A program made the translations under genes and the position numbers. A DNA stretch of 43,977 nucleotides from Pilatotrama ljubarskyi (lineage: Eukaryota; Basidiomycota; Agaricomycetes; Polyporales; Polyporaceae), in assembly GCA_022385805.1 (NCBI GenBank), contig MU277779.1, positions 1 through 43,977 on the forward strand. The letters run 5' to 3'. The notes beneath the pieces are model-generated. The model had not been told where the DNA came from. It made no database searches and was given only the letters and a program-made list of their open reading frames with translations. How positions within the stretch are numbered: the stretch's first letter is position 1; each line of letters begins with the position of its first letter. Below are positions 1 through 11,707 of this stretch, piece by piece.

Positions 1-1409
1 CAAGTGCTCCACAGGTAAGCTGAGCCTAGCGGGCTTTCCGCTGCGTGCCAAGCCCTGCTCAACAATTGATATGAGCGGGATATACTGAGAGCGTCGAACT
101 CGCGACTCACCGTCACTTTCTCGAACTGGCTGTAGTTGGGCAAGACGGATCTGTGGTGGGGCATCGGTCAGACGACGCTGGAGATACAAAGTGCCTCCTC
201 GAGTATCACATACGCTTCGACGGTCGCCGCTGTACGCCCCAGGTATCAGCTTCTGTTGTACTACGGCTTTTCGGAGACATACCTGTCGCACAACCTGAAG
301 GAACCACGTTTCACTTTAATGTCAAGGGCTTGCAATGACAATCACAAGAATCAACCAGGCATACCCAGTACCATCAAGAACATCACAGACTAAGTAATCG
401 GAAGGTCAGCTCCTTCGTCGCGTCCATTTTGTCCATCGTGGCTTACCGAAAGTGCGACAATGTACTTGTACTTGCGGTTGACTAGCACAACCGGTCAGAG
501 CTCTCGTGTTGCTGAGCGAGAAGAAAGGTAGAAAGGCAGCGCACTGAGATAAACCCTGCGAACATAGAAACTGTTGGGTATGACGTTCAGCAAGCTCCCC
601 AATCTTCATGGGTAGCTGGACCTACGCTTGGCAAGCGATGATGGTCAATCCCTTCGTGCAAATGAGCTCGGGACACTGATGTACAGAACGCGCATGCTCG
701 GGACGACGTACCACAAGGACGGAGAGCAACTGCGGGATTCGCAGCCGGGGAAGTTCGTTACAAGCGTTGGTATTAGCGCATCTTGGAGCTATCGGCGTCC
801 GACTTACGTTGATAGACCTGTCGATACGGTAAACGTTGTGCCTAGTGCGCTAGTATTATAAGGAACGACGTACCATATTCCGGTGTAGAGGCGCAGGGGG
901 CTGAAATAGTTCGAGACGAGGTACCAGTAGCTATCATCCATGTCAGAAGGCGGCTATGCCAAACACTTCAGGAGACTCACCAAATATGCATGCACAAGAT
1001 CGAGTGGAGTGTCAAGAAACCTGCACAAGCAGAGGTGAGTGACTATGACCGCCGTGGTTATGATGTGCCTCACAGGAGCAGGCCGACCTATGCCTAGCGT
1101 GTGAGCGAGATGAAAGGGTCGAGTATAGGCTGTACCTACATAGCACTTTGTGTAGAAGGAGTCCGACGAGTACGTCCGCAGATACCGGTATACCTGCTGC
1201 AGCGTTACACCATAGAGCCTGAGAGAGAGGTGCGCAGGATGTATTGTCAGCGGGTAAGGCCTGTTCTGAGGTCAAGCAGACGACTCGTACACCAGACTGA
1301 CAAACGTCCCGACTAGAATGGCGCCGTAGGTGTTGTCCAGAGACGGCACCTCTGGAAGGGGAGCAGACGGATCTGGGGCGGCTGCGGTGGTGTTGGATTG
1401 CAGAGCCAT
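1..1409 (-). CDS. DUF6534-family membrane protein A (3' end outside window)
   Basis: I recognise this as a member of the basidiomycete DUF6534 family, multi-helix membrane proteins of unknown function. The N-terminal exon (1291-1409) carries the family motif around SLDNTYGAILVGTF. Its donor joins in phase to an exon ending at 1218 that encodes LYGVTLQQVYRYLRTY. Further downstream on the minus strand are exon-like blocks YWYLVSNYF and GIWSIN (about 930-815), FYVRRVYL, NRKYKYIVAL and YSQFEKV (about 130), in family order and flanked by usable splice sites. The start at 1409 was chosen because it precedes the first helix motif as in the other copies. The segment near 1000-1040 (VHAYL region) is diverged and the last helices and cytosolic tail lie beyond position 1, so it could be an intact gene or a decaying one. 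It is the most diverged of the four copies in the window. Confidence 0.55.
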
Positions 1410-3303
1410 AATGGAGGAGGCACTGAGGAACGCCTCCTGCTGCGAGTCTGCGGTGTTATAGTCGCCTTGTAATAGCGCTGGGAAGATCTTCTCGCCACCA
1501 TCATACCTGGGCGCCGAAGAAGCATCTACAGCGGTCCTGACTTGAGATGAACTGGCAAAAGAAGCGGCGCCGTGGGATGGTGGTCCCAAAAGACAATCGC
1601 AAGTCACCTAGTGGGACTCCTGGGTGGGCATCGCGATCACTTGGGCCAGTACATCACAAGATGATTCAACATCCACGTAGCACGCGCTTGGAGAGGCTGA
1701 GGTTGCGTTTGGTCGCTGAGCTTAGGCCTGGAGAGGCTGCTGAAGGGCGACGCTAGGGTTGACCGATGTGGGCTAGCGCGGGGTCTGATCATCTAGAACA
1801 CATATGCGCCCGGATGGCAGACGTACCTTTCGATCGTATAGACCGTACACGGGCACACACGGATCCACATAACGGCTTCGTCCAAAGATAGCCCTGCCGA
1901 CATGAAGTCCCTTCGAAGGTCGAGAGCCTGCACAACAACCACGGTCAATTATAAAAGGATCAACTGCCCTGGCGGGATCACAGCATAGCACTGCACATCG
2001 GCCTCCGAGGGAGCACAGCGTGAGTATGATGAAGCTTGAAGCTCGCTGTTGACAGGACGCATACCTTGATATCAATCGAACATCAGCCGAATCGGTGGCG
2101 GACGCATTCGCACGCAGTGGGCGCTGTCCGGTGCAAGTGGTCGAGCCAAGTCGGAAGGACCACTCCGATATCGACCGCTGCAGTATCTGCGCAGAGCTCG
2201 AGCGGGAGGAACGTCACCGTAGACCATTCCGGGTGCTACAGTGAAGCTATGCGTCATGAGAGCAGTTGCGAAGGAAGTCGCAGTGGTTGAGCCTCAGGCT
2301 CGGAGTTCGTACGAGTGATGGTGACGATTTTCGCCGCCTTATCGTCTAGGCTCAAACAGCCGCAAGCATCGGCCTCCATACTACATACAGGTATGTTCAT
2401 GCCGATGTGACCAACATGCTGCTTCGGTACATGAATCCTTCAGCGTTCGATCCACAGGTCGCAGACTTGAAGCGGAAACGTACCATGCGCCGGGTGCGGC
2501 CCGCGAGAGCCTGAGGGACGTCGCGGCCTGGCATCGGCGGTATCTTCTCAATTTCGCTCAGAAGCCCATACTATCCACAGAGAAGCGCAGAGACTCGTTC
2601 TGCACATATCCTATGGTCAGTCGTGCTGGAGGTGCGCCTTTCCTGCGTTTATCGTGCAAACAGTAGTAAGGGTGACAGACTGCTGTGTAGCTAGGCGCCT
2701 GTAACCTCCCTCGCATGTACGTTCAGCTCGCCTCGGTCAGCTGCAAGGTCCTCTGCTGTCGCACTGGCTCTTGCTCAAGCTCCTCCGTGGCGATCAAGTA
2801 TATCATGCTCTCATATATCATGCTCTCGTTCGTTCTCTCTTGGTGCCCATACCATCGACATGCACGGCCTTCAGCATATCATCAGTAGGATGTCTCCGTT
2901 CAACAATGTCATTAGCGATCCTATGTCATTATATAAAACAGCAAAATGTTTCAACAGGTTTGGACGCTGGCCTTTGTACTTAGGTACGTTCATACGCTGC
3001 ATGTCCGGCGTGTGGCCCCGGGGACAGCACATGGAACGATCCCCGTCGCAGCACAACGGAGGACTTTGGCCTCTCGCTGTGCTGTGTCACTAACGTTCAG
3101 TGCCGGTGCAGTTCGGCATCTCAATCTGTGCCTCCATTCGAGATCTGAGCATGGTGATAACACACACAGAGAGACCCTCTAGAGCAAGCCCTGCAGCCCA
3201 CCGAAACGCCGACCGTCGACGTGGTGAGAACGACTCAAGACCAGCCAGATCTCGTGTGCCAGCGTGCACCGCGGCAACACGCCCGCCTTCACCCTCGCTC
3301 ATG
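1410..3303. other. Intergenic, no gene recognised
   Basis: Between the start of DUF6534 gene A and the 3' end of the CoA ligase I find only short ORFs with no family signature and no convincing exon chain. A short direct repeat (TATATCATGCTCTC, twice in tandem) lies near 2800-2830. It should contain the promoter of gene A and the terminator of the CoA ligase, but I cannot point to specific elements. Confidence 0.4.
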
Positions 3304-6088
3304 TCAGAGCTTCGCACGCCCCTTCGCCCCCGGCTGTACCAGCTTGATCTTCCCCTCCAGCAAGAGCTCCTTGAGGCGATCGCGCAGGACGCGCCGCAGG
3401 AGCTTCCCGCTCGGGATCTTCGGGATCGCGTCGATGAACTGCACGCCCGCGAGCCACTTGTACTGCGTCTTGTTGTCCGCGACGTACTGCTCATGCCAGC
3501 ACGTTGTCAGAGTCGACGCCACGGCCGCAGTGGAGAACGATGAGAGTTACCTTGATGATCGCCTCGCACACTCGCTGCTCCTCCTTCGCGTCCTTCGCGA
3601 CGCGCGCGCGCACGCCGTCCTTGAGCGCGACGAACGCGAAGGGGAGCTCGCCGGAGTACTCGTCCGGCGCACCGACGACGCAGACGTCGGCGACGTCCGG
3701 GTGGTCGAGCAGGATCCCTTCGAGCTCTGCCGGGGCGACTTGGAAGCCGCGCACCTTGATGAGTTCCTATGCGGCGACTGCGTTAGACAGAGCGCGAGGA
3801 GGGTGGGAGGACAGAGGGAGGACATGCCTTGATACGGTCGATGATGAATAGGTCCTTGTCCTTTGTCACGTACCCGACGTCGCCGGTGTAGACCCACCCG
3901 TCCTTGAACGTTGCCGCCGTCCTGCGCATCCGAGTCCTCAATAAGCACCACACACCGTAAGCGATTCCTGCAGAAGACATACTCCTCGGGGTTATCCAGA
4001 TACCCAAGCGCCACGCTCGGACTCGTAACCACCAACTCCCCGCTCTCACTTTCTCCCTCGCCGGCCTTTGCCCACGTCCCGTCTTCCTTCCGGATCCGCA
4101 CCGCCGTCCCCGGAACGAGCACCCCAGCACTTCCGGGCGTGCCCACCCGGGAAAAGAGCTGCGGGAAGGTGACGGACGTGCAGGTCTCGGTCATGCCGTA
4201 CCCTTGGCCGATGAAGCTGTGCGGGAGCAGCCGGGCGAGCTGGAGCGTGAGCTCGGGACTGAGCGGGGCGGCCGCACTGGACGCGGTCTTGATGCTGCTG
4301 AGGTCGTAATTCTTCACTGCAGGGTGCTATAGGAGGACTAGTCAGTGTGGGATGCGAGAGGAAGGGAGCGGAGGACGGACCTTGCACATGAGGACGACCA
4401 TGGGCGGCACAAGCGCTATGTGCGCGATCTTGTATCGTTCGATGCTCTTCAGCATGTTCTCGAAGTTGAACCGCGGGACGACGACGACCGTTCCCTACGC
4501 TCAGAACATCAGCTTGCTTGCTGAGCGACAGAGAGTAACAGAGGAAGACTCACACCAGAAAAGATGAAGAAGTGCATGCATGAGATCACGCCGTAGATGT
4601 CTATCGCGTGGCGAGATTAAGACGTTCGCGTACTCGCCGGACTCGTCGGACGACTTACGATAGAATGGGAGCACTAAGGACATAACAAAACGTCAGCCAG
4701 CGCGGGACACAGTAACGTGTGAGACTCACTTCCGAGCATACGGTCTCTCGGTGCATACGTCTTCTTCTCTATCGGCTTGTCCGCGTCATGCCTGTCGCAA
4801 TACTGCCTCATTTGCAGAGTGTTCGCTATGACTGAATGGTGTGGGATCATAACAGCCTGCCCAAAGCATCAGCGCTGCTCTTCTCGTAGCCGCGCCACAT
4901 CTGAGTGGTAGATACCTTCGGCTTCCCGGTCGTCCCGCTGGAGAAGAAGAGCAATGCGATCTTCTTCTTGCCCTCGCCCGGCTTCAACCGGGGCTCGACG
5001 TATCGCTTAGGCTGCGCGAGGCCCTCCTGCACTAGCTCGTTTACACTGATATGCGATGCTCCTGGGACGGCATCGAACAGGACGACGCGGTCCCCCGGGA
5101 TGCCCGTGATGCGTGCAGCCTCGAGCCCAGCCTGGAGGGTGTCGGGGCTGACAAAGAGGAGGCGCGTTTTGGTGATTTGCAGCTGATAGACGAGTTCGTC
5201 GACGGTGTACGCTGGGTTCGCGCCTCTGTAGGGGGTGCCAGTCAGCTATTGGGAGGGGTAACTGGCAGACGGTGGCGGACGTACGTGACTATGCCGCCGA
5301 CGCGGTGTGTCGCCCTACACAACAAAACATGTTCAGCTACATGCTATACTTTGACAGCTGCTTTCAGATCGATAGGCTCCTGTCAGAGAAATTACGCATA
5401 CAGCGCTTTCGAGCGGAGAGTCGGTACGAGAAAAGAGTGACAGGCAGTTGGCAGGGCAGGCGAGCAACGCTGTCAGCGGAGTCCCCCCGACCTCCTTACT
5501 CGACGTCAACTCGTCGACTCCGCACCGTCGGATCACCAGACGCTGTGTGAACATGTTTGTGACGGGCCTACCGATATGAAAGCAGCTGGGATGAGAATGT
5601 TTGGGGTACCAGAGCACGACCGGGTAGTCTGCGAGAGCGTGGTAAGTCGTTACAGCGCCATCCGAGGTCCTCGGACTCACCCATATGGTTCGGGCTGTAG
5701 ATGCAGACTGCGAGCAGTGCTCCTCAGCATGCATCCCTTTCGATGCATTTCAGGACGTCCGACCTACCAACGTCGTCGTTGCCTGGCGTTTTCGTCCTGT
5801 GTCAGCGGTGCTCGAGTACGAATGATCTGTGCAGCACTCACCCATGCCCCAGCGCATGTGCATCGCGTTGGCGACGCCCCAGACTCGCGCGCGGAGCTCA
5901 TCGCCAGTGACTTCGCGTCCGGTGTCGTCGTCGATGAACCATGCTGCAGGACGCGCCTGCTGTGGTATAGCACCCAGCGGATGGTGGCTGTCGAAGAGGA
6001 ACTGAGGCACGGTGAGGTCGTCCGGGACGGGCGCTAGAGGCCCGCCGTCGCCGTAGACTGTCGGTATGTTGTCGCTGTTGGCCGCCAT
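3304..6088 (-). CDS. 4-coumarate/acyl-CoA ligase-like enzyme, peroxisomal
   Basis: ANL-superfamily adenylate-forming enzyme that should activate a carboxylic acid (aromatic or fatty) to its CoA thioester via an acyl-AMP. Thirteen exons assemble in phase: 5842-6088, 5681-5722, 5610-5628, 5285-5314, 4916-5225, 4730-4856, 4659-4673, 4554-4600, 4381-4494, 3983-4326, 3828-3921, 3551-3766, 3304-3486. They total 1788 nt, giving 595 aa, the normal family length. Visible motifs are SPNHMDYP near residue 90, the P-loop [22 protein letters not shown], the hinge DRIKELIKVRG and the catalytic lysine in [12 protein letters not shown]. The protein ends in AKL, a PTS1-type signal, so a peroxisomal location is inferred. 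Oddities are a GC-AG intron after DRIK, exons of 15 and 19 nt and one 295-nt intron. The acid substrate cannot be told from sequence. It is the only ligase in the window and looks functional. Confidence 0.93.
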
Positions 6089-7388
6089 GTCGCTGTCGCT
6101 CGTCTGCTCGTCGTTGCCGAGGTGCTCGTCGGCGGGGGAGTCAGCAGGAAGGCGGAACAAGGTTTGACAGAAGTGCGCGTGCACTGCGGCCGGCCGGCGT
6201 TTCGATCAAAGTGAGTACTGTATTTAGTAGCTGCAACGCTGACACCGCGCCGGCGGGTTGTGCTTCTCCTCGGGCGTCGAGTGTGCGAGAAATGTGGCTG
6301 ATCCGAGTCTGCATCGGGAATTCTCCATTCCTGAGCGGCGTTCAGTACTTTTGGCAAGGGCGGTACGATGTGCGCGTGCCTCGATCGGGTCACAACACGT
6401 TGTGCCGCCCACCATCAACCACTCGTCCCGATGTTCGATACGTAGTCATGCAGTGAGCGTCACAGCGCCCGGAATACAAATTCGCAGTCGGAGGGAACGA
6501 ATCTCCGCGTGAGAGCGCTGCAAGTCAGCATTTCAGCGAGCAAATAAGCATAGCCGAAGTGTCGATAGCGGAGAGAGGGCATACGTACAGAGCCTTCGTC
6601 CATCTGGCAGGTCATGATGATGACGCTTGCCGGTTCAGATCCGCCAACGTACTCAAAGCGTGCAACATGACAGTGGCGAACATGGATGGCACGTCCAAAA
6701 GTAGAGCAGGAGGGGTCAGAACATCAATCTGAATAGGTGCCTCGAAAGACTATCTGGCAGCTTGCCCCAGCTCCGCTCTTCTTCGGCAACGACGGGCTTG
6801 CATCCATGACCGTATGGCATCTCGTCATGCGCTGGGCACGACGAAGTCCTCGTACCTGGCAGTTCATCGCGGGCGCGCGAGCCTGGAAAAGGGGTTACGG
6901 AAGTACATCGTTGGGTTCGAGGAATCCGCGCGTTCCTCCGGTCTCGGCCCGTACAAAATGCGGGTCCGGTGCGGCGAGTTCACAATGATGATGCGGAAGT
7001 AAACTTGATACAGACACTACAGTGTGGCCTGAGATTTGATATGAGAAGCGGCACGAAACGAGGCGATGTCCAGAAGCTGTCGGCGTACCTATGTAGTACT
7101 GCCTGCCTGAAGATTGCAATTCTCCAGTGCCGCGGAGAAACTCTTTGATGAAGGGGCTGCTTGATCTGCTCCACGTAAGTACGGGTTTTCCGTATTCCCT
7201 CATATTTCTGGAGTACCCTGACGCGTTCTTCGCGTACGTCCCAGGGAGTAAGTACGTCGATCCAGAGGTGATGACGCTTTCAGAAGATAGCCTGGCTAGG
7301 CGCCCACCCACTGAGGGTTGCCGAGATGGGCGCTAAGTTTCATTCGAGCGCCTCAACATGTAGAATGGGCGGTCGCTTCTATGACCTC
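6089..7388. other. Intergenic between divergent CoA ligase and DUF6534 gene B
   Basis: This is a shared 5' region: the CoA ligase runs leftward from 6088 and DUF6534 B rightward from 7859. Several ORFs of 60-140 codons occur on both strands, but none shows a family motif or a plausible exon chain. I assign no gene. Confidence 0.4.
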
Positions 7389-7790
7389 TGTCGTATGCCG
7401 TATACGATCTTCCCATCGCTTCATCCGGAAAATGGTGTGGACGAGTCTCATTTAGTGTTTTGGCAGAATCCTGCTCTACGGAAAGACGGGGACGCTTGCC
7501 CACAGCCACTATCGTTGAGAACTGGCGCAGCCAGCATCTCCCTAGTACAGTAGCCATACTAGGCTACGCGGTGAGGTTCAATCATCACACTTCTTCCGTC
7601 CTTCTAGGATGTGCCATCCTGATACAGGGGGCCATGAAGAAGTCCTTTGTATCTGCAGCATACGTGGTCTATCTTGGCTTGCTTAGGAGGATGATCCACG
7701 CGAAGCACTCCCCCTGTCTGTCCGAATCGGAACTATCAACTGGAAGGTTTGCAGGCTTGGCGGGCTGACCCTCCAGTGGTACTTACATCC
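7389..7790 (+). repeat. Duplicated upstream block, copy 1 (before gene B)
   Basis: This stretch is clearly related to 11220-11620, which lies at the same distance before gene C. Shared words include CCTGCTCTACGG, GGGGGCCATGAAGAA and CGCGAAGCACTC, in the same order and with similar spacing. It ends about 70 bp before the start codon. The two copies therefore duplicated together with their genes. Some of the similarity survives in one reading frame (pattern VDExH...PALRxDxDxC), so it could be an old exon, but no start, stop or intron signals agree between the copies. A conserved promoter or 5'UTR region is the simpler reading. Confidence 0.6.
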
Positions 7791-7858
7791 TTACAAAAGC
7801 TACACCAGTCGCCCTCGCGGCTCGGGAACGCACACTTTGCAGATTCCCTGCCGTCGAC

Positions 7859-10111
7859 ATGGCCTCCACCAACACCACGATAGCTGTATTCGCTCAGGCT
7901 GGCGCCCCAGCCGCCAGTGGTAGCATGCCTTCTGCCATGGCACTTCCGTCTTTGGACAGCACTGTCGGCGCGATCCTCATTGGAACATTCGTGTCGCTTA
8001 TGTGGGTGCGTAGAACTATCGGATAGTCTACGAGACTGACCTAGCGGGTGTATGTAGATTGTACGGGCTGGTGATCCATCAGGCGTACCTCTACTTCCGC
8101 ATGTACCAGAATGATACCGCGGTGATCAAGACGTTTGTACGTGACTCTCAGCTTCCATTCAAGACCGAGTCCTGACCCGACGCTCTCTTCGTAGGTGATC
8201 ACTATGCTGTGAGTATCCATATGAGGCGTCTTTCGCGTAAGGTCCACGACTGAAGGGATAACGCAGGGTGGCAGAGACAGTGCACGTCATCTTCTGCATG
8301 CACATGATGTGGGTACCCTCCCCGATGGTCTTATCGCTAGTCGCACCCACGCGTTTCTGCATTTTAGCTATTACTACCTGGTGACAAACTACTTCAATCC
8401 GCCTTCCCTACAAATTGGCGTATGGTGGGCTGTCTTCACGCGTGCTCTGTTAGATCCTAAGTCCTAATGTCCTCTGCGCACAGGTCGATGGATGTGAGCG
8501 AGATTACACCCAAGCCCAAGCCGATGCTTACCCTCTCGTGATGCTCAGGCGCAGCCGGTATTGAACGTACGTCACACCTCTTTCTACGTCATACACACAA
8601 ACTACAGCTGATTGTATTACCATCTAGAGCTTTGGGATCTTCGTCTCGAAGGGGTCAGTTCGTCTCCGTCATCCCCTGATAGAGAGGCCAGTTGACACAA
8701 GGCACTCTTTTGAAGCTTCTTCACCTACCGAGTATACATGAGTAAGAAACGCGCACCCTCAGTGCAGTTGATGGCCGAACTTGCTAACATCCTGCAGTTA
8801 GCCCAAAGTCCAGGATGCTGGTGCCGATTTCGGTGAGCGCTCTGCGCCTGTCTCCCGTACGCTTTCTGACGCCCCTTGGTTAGATTCTCTGCACGCTCTT
8901 CGCGATAGGTGAGCACTCATATGAGCGCGTGCTGGCGGTCGTTTAACATGCGCCCCTGAATGGATAACTCGCAGGCTGCACTTCGGGTACGTCGCACGAT
9001 TCCCTGGGATCCAGAGAAGCATTTGCTGAGGAACCCATTGTAGCTGCAACCTATGAGAGGTAAGGGTTCTCGTTGGCCCGCGGCCAGGCGTACAGTCCTG
9101 ACCCTGCCATGCACTCCGAGTCAGCGTTCGTCACGTCTCGTTCGCAGGTTTCCGTGCATACACCGTAAGCATCGCACTCCCAGCCCCATATCTCAATGAC
9201 CCGGAGAAGAGAGTAACATCTTCATGTGTCCAGTGGCTTGACTCCGCAGGGTTCGCAGCTACAGTGGCTTCGGACATTCTGATCACCAGTGTCCTGATCT
9301 TCACGCTCAAAAGGAGTCGCACCGGCTTCAAGCGGTATGTCTCGATCCTCGCTCGTCGAGTGCGTTGGATTGACTGTGGATCAAGTACGGACCATATTGT
9401 CGACCGACTGATTCTCTATACCGTCAACACGGGTACGTGCCAAGTTTGTGTGGGTGTTGTGTCTGGCTGACGCAACTCGCCCAGGTCTACTTACAAGGTG
9501 CGACTGACTCTGATACGTGTAGCGGGGTGATGCGTAGTTGCGCTGTTCGGACCAGCATTTGCAACATACTCGCGCTCGTCCTCGTGAGTCTGGTGCATTC
9601 GCCAGAGGCGGAAGTTCGCAGCTCATGGCGTACGACAGGGACTGGCGCAGCCTAGCAACATGATATATATCGGCGTCGCCATCATCTCCACGAAGGGTGC
9701 GCACTACTGCTTCGAACATAGCCCTAACAGCAGACCGACCTCTGATGCATGGTCCGTCAGTTTACGCTAACTCGCTGCTCGCCGCGTGAGTCTCATCTGG
9801 ACTCAATCGTCGTACGCTACTCATAAATGGCATTTTCAGACTCAACACACGCCGCTCCCTCGCCGCCTCAGATGTCGCCACAAGCGGTGGCGTCAAGAAT
9901 GCGACGCGCACGACCAACGCGGAGGTGTGGAACGTCGAAGTGCCCACGGTGAGTCCGAATTGACCGGCGCTGTCGCCGCTTTGAGCCATCTGGTACTCGT
10001 GCTGAGTTTATTGCGTCTTAGACGACACAGGATAGCGCTTTCAAGTTGTCGGACCCGATCGAGACGAAGTACGGGACGCAGGCGGACCATACAAATTCAT
10101 CCACAGCATGA
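7859..10111 (+). CDS. DUF6534-family membrane protein B
   Basis: Multi-helix membrane protein with the C-terminal DUF6534 signature; the family's function is not known. Twenty-two exons join in phase to 1014 nt (337 aa). In order, the product shows a polar Ala/Thr-rich N-terminus, SLDSTVGAILIGTFVSL (helix 1), LYGLVIHQAYLYFRMY, ETVHVIFCMHM, YYYLVTNYFNPP, FFTYRVYM, the helix around SDILITSVLIFTL followed by KRSRTGFKR, DRLILYTVNTGLLTS, NMIYIGVAIISTK, VYANSLLA and the signature LNTRRSLAASDVATSGG, then a hydrophilic cytosolic-type tail. The start at 7859 (MASTNT) is shared with gene C. Exons are extremely short: 8484-8493 is 10 nt and 8975-8986 is 12 nt. Exon number matches its tandem neighbour C throughout. 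A role in sensing or transport is only a guess. Confidence 0.88.
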
Positions 10112-11219
10112 ATGTCTTCTTGTTGTAAACGGGGCCGCGCGCATTTGGGACATGTACAGTCTATGTATTGAGGCCAACCAAGGGCAGGGAAGGAACCCAT
10201 GAAGTTGCAGCTACTAGTGAGGCCGGCCGGACTTGGAGCTTGCTCGACTCGGGTGCTCTTCCGATGAGGGATGATTTCAAACCTGCTTGGCCTGCAAGTT
10301 GAGCATCACAAGGATGCATATAGACTCCCCGTTTGAATGTCCACGTTCAAGGGAAGATGTATCAGCAGATTTCAACGCGAGATGGACGCTCTCAGAGAGA
10401 CGTTGCAAACGCCCAACCGCGGCCAGCTGCGAGACGGGCGCTTGCTGTTTCGAGCGCCTCCTGAGTCCGAGCGGCCCCCACAGCCTTTGCCAAGTTCCTC
10501 TCCGATTCTAACCTCTGATCCTATTTACTGCGAGGTTTGCGACGCAGTGAAGTAAGTGCTCGTATGTTGATGGTAAGCATGGCAAGAATGCGGCCCTGTC
10601 GCTTCTGAGGTACCAACAGCTGCCAGCGGTTCGCCGGGAGTCGGCGTGGGCAGTCGGAGAGTACTAGCTAATCTATTATACTACTCACCGAGTTTTATAT
10701 GAATAAGCAAATCAGCGCTCTCCGCGGCAGCCATCTCGCGCAGCGTGTTGGCCAGATATGCGCCGCGAAGTCAAGGTCAACGTCCGAGAAGGCCCCGAGT
10801 CGACGTTCGACGTCCGATAGGCGCACGGAACACCGGAGCTCGAGAGCCAGCAGCCGTAAATACCGGCGATGTGCGACTGAATGGTCTTGCCAATCTGCGT
10901 AGCAGAACTCCGCGGTTTGACAAGGGCAAGACAGGGCGAACAGGACGCACATGTGTCGACCAGCATGGCACTCGGCGTTCGGCCCTCGAGCTCGGACGTC
11001 ATACTACTGCCCATCGCACGTCTCCCGTTGTATCAAACCGTAAGTAACGCTCGACTTGTCCTTGTTCTGACCATATGCATGATCGTATCATCAGCTTCAT
11101 TAGGTTAACCAGAAGTGCTGGTCTTCCGCCGGCGCGCGATTCGTACGCTGATCAAGGTGTGTGTCCGCCGTGATAGATGGGAACAGCCCGCGCCGAGAGC
11201 CATGGCGGTTTCTCGCCCG
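10112..11219. other. Intergenic between DUF6534 genes B and C
   Basis: No family could be assigned. On the plus strand an ORF from 10337 (MSTFKGRC...) runs to a good splice donor, GTAAGTG, at 10552, just after a CEVCDAV stretch. On the minus strand around 10800-10950 there is a short Cys/His-containing piece (CPCQTAEFCYADWQDH) that faintly recalls the end of a MYND finger. Neither continues into a convincing gene. Confidence 0.3.
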
Positions 11220-11620
11220 TCTGCGGTATACCATATACGGCTCTCGTCTGGTGAAACTCGTCTGGTGCTGCCATCTCCAGATTCAATCAGTGTCGTCGAC
11301 GAGGCTCATGCAGTTCCGTTGCAGAAGCCTGCTCTACGGCAAGACGCGGACACGTGCTCATCGCCAGTATCGTCGAGAACCGCAACCAGCATCCCCTGCG
11401 TCGGGGTCAGGTCCGATATACTCCCTCCTTCCTCCTGGGAGATGTCATCATGCTACAGGGGGCCATGAAGAAACCCTCGAGTTTGCGGTCTATCTTTGCT
11501 CATCCGGGACGATGACACACGCGAAGCACTCTGTCCCATGCCAGTGCCGCCCGTCCGAATCGGAGCAGGCGCGCGCACCGTCGCAACAAGGTTCGCCTCT
11601 TTGACGCTCTGACGCTCTAA
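11220..11620 (+). repeat. Duplicated upstream block, copy 2 (before gene C)
   Basis: Counterpart of 7389-7790, about 90 bp before the start of gene C. The two copies share interrupted identical words in the same order but have acquired many substitutions and small indels, so the duplication is not recent. They diverge more than the coding exons downstream. Confidence 0.6.
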
Positions 11621-11639
11621 TGATCCTTACGTCCCCCTC

Positions 11640-11649
11640 CTATAAGGTC
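11640..11649 (+). promoter_or_regulatory. Possible TATA element of gene C
   Basis: CCTATAAGG lies about 65 bp before the start codon of gene C, a plausible core promoter position. I see no equally good match before gene B, so this is weak. Confidence 0.25.
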
Positions 11650-11707
11650 TGTCCTAGGCGCTCCCGGCATTCGTGAACACACACCTTAAGCACATCCCGC
11701 CGTTGAC

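Noticed and set aside
3090..3494. Long Arg/Ser-rich ORF on the minus strand
   Set aside because: It overlaps the last exon of the CoA ligase in another frame; composition is that of a shadow ORF.
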